The position numbers and the translations under genes were made by a program. This document shows positions 34,290-39,026 of a DNA stretch of 39,026 nt, in pieces (the stretch's first letter is position 1; each line of letters begins with the position of its first letter). The stretch spans positions 1,483,618 through 1,522,643 of the forward strand of contig NZ_JH165159.1 of NCBI RefSeq assembly GCF_000227765.1. Reading direction: 5' to 3'. The notes below the pieces were generated by a model, which had not been told where the DNA came from, did not search any database, and saw only the letters and a program-made list of their open reading frames with translations. Origin of the DNA: Neisseria wadsworthii 9715 (GTDB taxonomy: Bacteria > Pseudomonadota > Gammaproteobacteria > Burkholderiales > Neisseriaceae).

Positions 34290-34953
34290 AGATTACCTGC
34301 TTCTTAAGCCCATTCACATACCGCTGTCCAGATTCCGTCAATTGTAAGAAACGGGTTTCATGTGACGGTTGGTAAACGTAGCCTCTGGCTACAAATGCGG
34401 CGAGCAGTTCATGCCCGAGCCAACCGGCCAAATGGAAGGATTTTTCTGTCCAGTCCATACAGGCAGCGGTGTAGTGCGGATATTCTCCGGTCTCGATATC
34501 CAGACCCGCCAGCCAGTTTAACCCTTTATCTGTGAGGTTGAAGCGTTCGCGTTTTTCATCTAATTCGATGAAACCGGCATTGCTGAGTGCTTGGCTGATT
34601 TCTATGGCGATTTTGCCTGCCATATGGCCGTAGCATACGCGTAGGGTATGGCTGTTTTGCGGAGTTGAACGTTGTTCTTGGGGCGCCAGCATGGCCAATT
34701 GCTGCAAGGCCTCCATAATGTGTGGGGTGCTGATTCTATATAAGCGGTTTCTGCCTTGTTGCTTCATGCTGATTAACCCGCCGTGGAGCAGCTTGCTTAA
34801 ATGTACGCTGGCGGTTTGCGCGGTAATGCCCGCTGCAGTTGCCAATTCGGTTGCACTTAATTCTTCGCGGCCGATTAAAGCGTCCAGCATCAGGGCCCGG
34901 CTCGGGTGGCCGATCAGGTGGGCGGTGTGGGTGAAATGATGAGCAAGTGACAT
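34285..34953 (-). CDS. ArsR family transcriptional regulator with a C-terminal extension
   Basis: The 222 residues begin with an ArsR-type winged helix (about 10-85): HPSRALMLDALI, ELSATELATAAGITAQTASVHLSKLLHGGLI, then the wing QQGRNRLYRIS. The remaining 130 residues form an added domain of unknown role. The metal-binding ELCVC-type motif of arsenic or cadmium sensors is missing, so the signal is not a classical metal. The gene is divergent from an EamA exporter, and a palindrome lies between them (35046-35065). Its stop codon comes from the terminal repeat of a MITE-like element, so the original C-terminus may have been a little different. Confidence 0.85.
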   Translation of the reverse strand: MSLAHHFTHTAHLIGHPSRALMLDALIGREELSATELATAAGITAQTASVHLSKLLHGGLISMKQQGRNRLYRISTPHIMEALQQLAMLAPQEQRSTPQNSHTLRVCYGHMAGKIAIEISQALSNAGFIELDEKRERFNLTDKGLNWLAGLDIETGEYPHYTAACMDWTEKSFHLAGWLGHELLAAFVARGYVYQPSHETRFLQLTESGQRYVNGLKKQVIS

Positions 34954-34965
34954 GGCGTTCCTTTT

Positions 34966-34977
34966 TTCAGACAGGCA
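34966..34977 (-). repeat. Single uptake sequence upstream of the ArsR-type gene
   Basis: Perfect TTCAGACAGGCA 12 bp upstream of the start codon, unpaired. Confidence 0.85.
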
Positions 34978-35045
34978 TTATAAGGTTTTCTGACGGCGTG
35001 GTGCGGCGCAGGTAGGTTTAATCTTAAACGCATTTTCCGGCGCTT

Positions 35046-35065
35046 ATTTCGTTAAGCAACGAAAT
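35046..35065. promoter_or_regulatory. Palindrome in the regulator/exporter gap (candidate operator)
   Basis: ATTTCGTT (35046-35053) and AACGAAAT (35058-35065) are a perfect 8-bp inverted repeat around AAGC, in the 170-bp gap between the divergent ArsR-type and EamA genes. ArsR proteins bind such dyads. It lies 58 bp before the exporter start codon. Confidence 0.5.
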
Positions 35066-35123
35066 GAGGGTAGGGCGGCTTATGCTAATTTGTTGTGACC
35101 GTTTCATGATAAGGGGCAATGTT

Positions 35124-35996
35124 ATGCGATTGGTCTTCGGCATTGTGTTTAGTTTGTTGTGGTCGTCCGCCTTTATTGCCGGTAAATACTGTTTGGAATA
35201 TCTGCCGCCGCTGGATGTGTTGAGCTTGCGTTTTTTACTGGCGGCCGTACTGCTTTTTGCACTTTGTTGGTGGGTCAAACGCAGCGGGCAGTGTGGTAGT
35301 GGTTGGGCGGATAAGCGCTTGTGGCTGCACGGTATGGCTTTGGGCATGTTGAATTATGTGCTGTACCTCGGCTTTTCCTACACCGGGCTGCAAACGGTAC
35401 CACCAGAGTTGGTGGTGCTTTTGGTTTCGACCATGCCTTTTGTAACCACGCTTGCGGTGTCTTGCGTGAAGCGTAAATGGTCTTGGTTGCAGTGGTTGGC
35501 GATCAGCTTAGGATTTTTGGGGGTGTATATTGTGCTGTCGGTAAGAATGCCGGAAACGGGCTGGAGCATCGGTATTGTGTGGGTTGTGCTCGGTATGTTG
35601 GCGCTGGCCGGCGGCACGCTGTTTTACCAGTTCACAGCTTCCCGCCATCAGGCTTTGCCGCTTACGGGCATTCAGAATCTCTTCAGCGGGCTGATTTTGC
35701 TGCCTTTTTCCAATCCGCTGCAATGGCCTGCCGCTATGGCAGAGCCGGTGTTTGCGTTGTCGCTTTGGTATCAGGTAGTTGTGGTGTCCGGCGTGGCGAT
35801 GGTAATGTGGTTTCAGCTGGTCCGCTGGTTCGGCTCGGACAATGCTTCGGCTTTTCATTTGCTCAACCCGATTTTTGCCGCTGTGTTGGCTTGGTGGTTT
35901 TTCGGTTCGGATTTGGGTATGGCCGATGCTGCGGGCACGGTGTTGGTGGTGCTGGCTTTGGGTATGCTCAACCGGATCAGGCGCAAGGTGGTGTGA
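35124..35996 (+). CDS. EamA/DMT family transporter
   Basis: The 290-residue protein has ten predicted membrane helices in two EamA repeats (about 5-135 and 150-285), with the FSLLWSSAFIAGKY start, PLDVLSLRFLLA and FHLLNPIFAAVLAWWFFG typical of drug/metabolite exporters. Substrates in this family include amino acids and metabolites and cannot be predicted here. ATG 35124 follows AAGGGG; a longer frame from 35064 would begin inside the palindrome. Likely controlled by the divergent ArsR-type gene. Confidence 0.88.
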   Translation: MRLVFGIVFSLLWSSAFIAGKYCLEYLPPLDVLSLRFLLAAVLLFALCWWVKRSGQCGSGWADKRLWLHGMALGMLNYVLYLGFSYTGLQTVPPELVVLLVSTMPFVTTLAVSCVKRKWSWLQWLAISLGFLGVYIVLSVRMPETGWSIGIVWVVLGMLALAGGTLFYQFTASRHQALPLTGIQNLFSGLILLPFSNPLQWPAAMAEPVFALSLWYQVVVVSGVAMVMWFQLVRWFGSDNASAFHLLNPIFAAVLAWWFFGSDLGMADAAGTVLVVLALGMLNRIRRKVV

Positions 35997-36007
35997 TTGA
36001 AAAAGAT

Positions 36008-36037
36008 GCCTGTCTGAAAAAGTTTTCAGACAGGCAT
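36008..36037. terminator. Uptake-sequence hairpin between convergent genes
   Basis: TGCCTGTCTGAA (36008-36019) extended by AA, and its complement (36026-36037). It serves the EamA gene on one side and rnr on the other. Confidence 0.8.
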
Positions 36038-36055
36038 TTGTTTAAACCGCTCGGC

Positions 36056-38491
36056 TTATTTGCGGCTACGGCTTTTCTTGCGCTTGCTGCCGCCTTCGGT
36101 TTTGGCTGCTTTCGTTTTGGCTTTTGCAGGCTGTTGGGTAACCAGCGTGATTTTGCCGTCTACAAGCTTCAGCGATTTGCCGGACTTGCCCGATTTGCCC
36201 GAAGCGCGGGAGCTGGTTTTTTCTTTAGCGGTTTTACCGGCGCTGCGGGATTTTACCGTTTTGGCTGCTGATTTTTCCGTGTCTTTGGCGGCGGTTTTCC
36301 TGCTTCGTTTTTTGCTTTTTTCGCCGCCTCGGATTAGGGTTAAATCAATCCTGCTGGTATCCAAATCGGCGCGTGCCACTTTTACGGTAACCCGGTCGCC
36401 CATCGAGAAACGCACGCCGCTGCGTTCTCCTTCGATCGCCATGATTTCGGGGCGGTAGTTGAAATAATCTTCACCCAAGTCGCTGATGTGGATCAGGCCC
36501 TCGATATGAATATCGTCTAAAGTAACAAACACACCGAAGTTTGCCATGCCGGAAATCCTGCCTTCAAATACTTCGCCTACTTTATCGCGCATGTAATAAG
36601 TTTTGAGCCAGTTTTCAACATCGCGGCTGGCATCATCGGCACGGCGCTCGGTAAACGAAGTATGCACGCCCATTGCCTGCCACGGCTCGTGCGGCTTATA
36701 CATCTCACTTTGTAACACAGCTTTGACGGCGCGGTGTACAGTTAAATCCGGATAACGGCGGATGGGCGAAGTGAAATGGGCATAATGCTCGTAAGCCAGG
36801 CCAAAATGGCCTTCGTTATTGTGTTCATACACTGCCTGCTGCATGGAACGCAACAGCATCACTTGCAGTAGCTCCTGATCAGGCCTGTCTGAAATCTGTT
36901 CGGCCAGCTTGGCGTAGTCTTTAGGCGCGGGTTTGTCTCCGCCACCCAAGTTCAAGCTGAGTAAACTCAGTTGCTCGCGCAGCGCGGTCAGCTTTTCAGG
37001 TGTAGGGCCTAAATGGTTGCGGAATAGAGCGCCATGTTTGTTTTTCAACAAAAAATCCGCCGCGCATACGTTGGCGGCCAGCATGCACTCTTCAATCAGC
37101 TTGTGTGCATCGTTGCGCACCACGGGCACAATCCGCTCGATTTTACCGTTATCATCAAAAAGCATTTGCGTTTCAATACTTTCAAATTCCATCGCGCCGC
37201 GCTGATGGCGTTTCTTTTGCAGGATGCCGAATAGTTTGTATAAGGTATCCAGCTCTTTTTTATGCGGATTGTTTTCACCGCTTTCCAGCCACTGCCAAAC
37301 TTGGGTGTAAGTCAAACGAGCGTGGGAACGCATCACGGCAGGGTAAAACTTATATTCTTTCACATTGCCCAAATAGGAAATCTGCATGTCGCATACCATG
37401 CATAAACGATCAACTTCAGGGTTTAGCGAGCAAATACCGTTGGAAAGCTTTTCCGGCAGCATCGGAATCACGCGGCGCGGAAAATAAACGCTGGTGCCGC
37501 GCTCGTAAGCATCCTTATCCAAATCATCGCCGGGCGTGACATAGTGGCTCACATCCGCAATCGCCACCACCAACCGGTAATTGCGCCCCTGCTTTTCTGC
37601 ATACACGGCATCATCAAAATCCCTTGCGGTTTCACCGTCTATCGTTACCAAAGGCAAATCGCGCAAATCCACACGGCCTTCTATATCTTTTTGAGACACG
37701 CTAGAAGGAATCTTTTCGGCAGCTTTCAGACAGGCATCGCTAAATTGGTGCGGTAAATGGTGCTTGCGCACGGCAATTTCGATTTCCATGCCGCTGTCTG
37801 CATAATCGCCCAAAATTTCAGTCAACCGGCCCACCGCAGGATGAAGCCCTTCGGGATAGCTTTCAATCGCAGCCATAACCACTTGGCCGGATTCCGGCTT
37901 GAACGAAGCCACAGACTCCGGCTCAAGCAGAATCGTTTGGTTAAGCCGCTTATCTTCCGGTACCAGCACGCCGACACCGCGTTCCAAATAGAAACGGCCG
38001 ACCACATCTTTATTGGCACGCTCCAATATTTCCAAAACCTGCCCTTCGCGCCTGCCGCGGCGGTCGACACCGCCCGGGCGCACCATCACAATGTCGCCAT
38101 GCATCAGCCCGCGCATCTGTTTTTCATATAAAACAAAGTCGCCCTGCTTGTTGTTTACCAAAGGCACGGCAAAGCCGAAACCGTCTTTATGCGCATCAAT
38201 CCGGCATTTCACTAAAGCCAGCTTATCGGCCACACACACGGCACCTCGGCGGTTGATCAAAACCTGCCCGTCACGCGCCATCGCTTTGATTCTGCGTTCG
38301 AAAAATTCATATTCATCGGCAGAGATAGATAATTTCTCAGCTAATGTAGCAATTTTCAGCGGCACACCTTCCTGCTCCAGCAGGTCGATTACCCATTCCC
38401 TGCTCGGCAAAGGATGCTCATAGCGTTGTTTTTCACGCTCCAAATAAGGGTCTTTTTCTCTTAAATTTAAAGGTTTAATATTTTTCTTCAT
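36056..38491 (-). CDS. rnr: Ribonuclease R (3'-5' exoribonuclease)
   Basis: Processive exonuclease that degrades structured RNA. The 811 residues have an N-terminal winged helix (about 28-90), two cold-shock domains (about 92-235), the RNB catalytic domain with TIDGETARDFDDAV (283-296; Asp285, Asp291, Asp293, Asp294), and an S1 domain (about 655-735: GEVFEGRISGMANFGVFV). The Lys/Ser-rich tail (about 742-811), as in E. coli RNase R, helps unwind RNA or bind ribosomes. It contains two in-frame uptake sequences (36882-36893 and 37725-37736), the most of any gene here. Divergent from the tRNA genes. Confidence 0.95.
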   Translation of the reverse strand: MKKNIKPLNLREKDPYLEREKQRYEHPLPSREWVIDLLEQEGVPLKIATLAEKLSISADEYEFFERRIKAMARDGQVLINRRGAVCVADKLALVKCRIDAHKDGFGFAVPLVNNKQGDFVLYEKQMRGLMHGDIVMVRPGGVDRRGRREGQVLEILERANKDVVGRFYLERGVGVLVPEDKRLNQTILLEPESVASFKPESGQVVMAAIESYPEGLHPAVGRLTEILGDYADSGMEIEIAVRKHHLPHQFSDACLKAAEKIPSSVSQKDIEGRVDLRDLPLVTIDGETARDFDDAVYAEKQGRNYRLVVAIADVSHYVTPGDDLDKDAYERGTSVYFPRRVIPMLPEKLSNGICSLNPEVDRLCMVCDMQISYLGNVKEYKFYPAVMRSHARLTYTQVWQWLESGENNPHKKELDTLYKLFGILQKKRHQRGAMEFESIETQMLFDDNGKIERIVPVVRNDAHKLIEECMLAANVCAADFLLKNKHGALFRNHLGPTPEKLTALREQLSLLSLNLGGGDKPAPKDYAKLAEQISDRPDQELLQVMLLRSMQQAVYEHNNEGHFGLAYEHYAHFTSPIRRYPDLTVHRAVKAVLQSEMYKPHEPWQAMGVHTSFTERRADDASRDVENWLKTYYMRDKVGEVFEGRISGMANFGVFVTLDDIHIEGLIHISDLGEDYFNYRPEIMAIEGERSGVRFSMGDRVTVKVARADLDTSRIDLTLIRGGEKSKKRSRKTAAKDTEKSAAKTVKSRSAGKTAKEKTSSRASGKSGKSGKSLKLVDGKITLVTQQPAKAKTKAAKTEGGSKRKKSRSRK

Positions 38492-38509
38492 TTTTGTTCG
38501 TTTTTCTGA

Positions 38510-38537
38510 TTGACATTTTTTTTGAAGGTTTTATAAT
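38510..38537 (+). promoter_or_regulatory. Strong sigma-70-type promoter of the tRNA cluster
   Basis: A perfect TTGACA (38510-38515) and a perfect TATAAT (38532-38537) are separated by 16 bp, about 55 bp before the first tRNA-Leu. This is the best promoter match in the window. Confidence 0.8.
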
Positions 38538-38592
38538 CATATGCTTCGTTTCAAGTGTAAGCACTTTAACGTAAATTAGATATTAAAGCAAA

Positions 38593-38679
38593 GCCCAGGT
38601 GGCGGAATTGGTAGACGCGCTAGCTTCAGGTGCTAGTATCTTCACGGGTGTGGAAGTTCGAGTCTTCTCCTGGGCACCA
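38593..38679 (+). tRNA. tRNA-Leu (anticodon CAG), first copy
   Basis: 87 bases with encoded CCA. The acceptor stem GCCCAGG pairs with CCTGGGC. The anticodon loop TTCAGGT gives CAG (reads CUG), and the long variable arm is typical of leucine tRNA. TTCGAGT forms the T loop. Confidence 0.96.
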
Positions 38680-38713
38680 GCTAAAATTTGCTTTGATTAT
38701 AATTTAATTTCAG

Positions 38714-38800
38714 GCCCAGGTGGCGGAATTGGTAGACGCGCTAGCTTCAGGTGCTAGTATCTTCACGGGTGTGGAAGTTCGAGTCTTCTCCTGGGCACCA
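38714..38800 (+). tRNA. tRNA-Leu (anticodon CAG), second identical copy
   Basis: Base for base the same as the copy at 38593, 34 bp downstream, and probably in the same transcript. It also carries CCA. Confidence 0.96.
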
Positions 38801-38842
38801 GATTGAAAGCAGCCTAACTGGATAGGGTTGGGTTGTTTGCTT

Positions 38843-38854
38843 TTCAGACAGGCA
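38843..38854 (-). repeat. Single uptake sequence between tRNA genes
   Basis: Perfect TTCAGACAGGCA between the second tRNA-Leu and tRNA-Ser, unpaired. Confidence 0.85.
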
Positions 38855-38897
38855 TTCTTGCCAAACACTTGAAAAAACAATACAATTTGATTTCCAC

Positions 38898-38988
38898 AGA
38901 GAGGTGGATGAGTGGTTGAAGTCGCACGCCTGGAAAGCGTGTATACGTGAATAGCGTATCGAGGGTTCGAATCCCTTCCTCTCTGCCA
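38898..38988 (+). tRNA. tRNA-Ser (anticodon GGA)
   Basis: 91 bases with CCA. The acceptor arm AGAGAGG pairs with CCTCTCT, the discriminator is G, the anticodon loop CTGGAAA gives GGA, and a long variable arm (TATACGTGAATAGCGTA) is present. The first base is A rather than the usual G. Confidence 0.93.
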
Positions 38989-38996
38989 GATTTTAT

Positions 38997-39017
38997 ATTT
39001 AAACAAATTGTTTAAAT
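38997..39017 (+). terminator. AT-rich hairpin behind tRNA-Ser
   Basis: ATTTAAAC (38997-39004) pairs with GTTTAAAT (39010-39017). It is weak because the stem is nearly all A/T and no T run follows; the window ends nine bases later. Confidence 0.3.
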
Positions 39018-39026
39018 TGCAAAAAA

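Noticed and set aside
34163-34375. A 70-codon frame across the second MITE-like repeat
   Set aside because: It lies mostly within the repeat and the antisense end of the ArsR-type gene.
35477-36271. A 264-codon Gly/Phe-rich frame over the EamA gene end and rnr end
   Set aside because: It crosses the terminator hairpin and two real genes in other frames; composition is that of a shadow frame.
38898-39026. A phage or island attachment site at the tRNA-Ser end
   Set aside because: No integrase gene or repeated tRNA end is visible and the window stops just behind the gene.

Overview
The window comes from a member of the Neisseriaceae. Uptake sequences of the 12-mer TGCCTGTCTGAA occur every 1-2 kb, mostly as inverted pairs just behind genes. 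This is not the meningococcal/gonococcal form (ATGCCGTCTGAA) but matches, as far as I recall, the dialect described for Neisseria wadsworthii. Gene content also fits a Neisseria-type beta-proteobacterium: a PotGHI transporter, a Gcr-type 'site-specific recombinase' membrane protein, recO-pdxJ-acpS, UbiK-ComM and a periplasmic DsbA with a CVHC active site. No species can be proven from the sequence alone.

Layout. Bases 1-2870 are an accessory region. It holds the AT-rich end of an unknown gene, a duplicated intergenic repeat of about 220 bp, an archaeal-type/STAND-like ATPase behind an elaborate palindromic upstream region, and debris of small broken genes. Uptake sequences up to base 1997 are of the ATGCCGTCTGAA/AGGCCGTCTGAA type; from 2683 onward all are TGCCTGTCTGAA or GGCCTGTCTGAA. 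The dialect switch suggests that the left end arrived from another Neisseria lineage. Bases 2871-16000 are mostly minus-strand genes: the polyamine ABC transporter potG-potH-potI, rfbD, an oligosaccharide-polymerase-like membrane protein, glnD, metF and hemA. Plus-strand ynfA and a DUF445 gene are interposed.

Bases 16300-25700 run on the plus strand: a small membrane-anchored protein, pdxH, recO-pdxJ-acpS-Nudix gene-small anchored protein, ubiK-comM, a SPOR protein with dsbA, and uppP. Two vitamin B6 genes (pdxH, pdxJ) lie on either side of recO. Bases 25800-31500 run on the minus strand: a K+/H+ antiporter, the Gcr-type protein, rlmB and lgt. ilvD and a small membrane protein follow on the plus strand. 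An ArsR-type regulator is divergent from an EamA exporter, with a palindrome between them that could be its operator. The right end has rnr (minus) and, behind a strong promoter, two identical tRNA-Leu(CAG) genes and tRNA-Ser(GGA).

Most of the window is ordinary housekeeping chromosome. The unusual material is the left accessory region, a small family of MITE-like repeats (three copies, one of which supplies the stop codon of the ArsR-type gene), the dense use of uptake-sequence hairpins as terminators, and a fully overlapping uptake-sequence palindrome in front of acpS. I found no CRISPR array, intact insertion sequence, rRNA or prophage.
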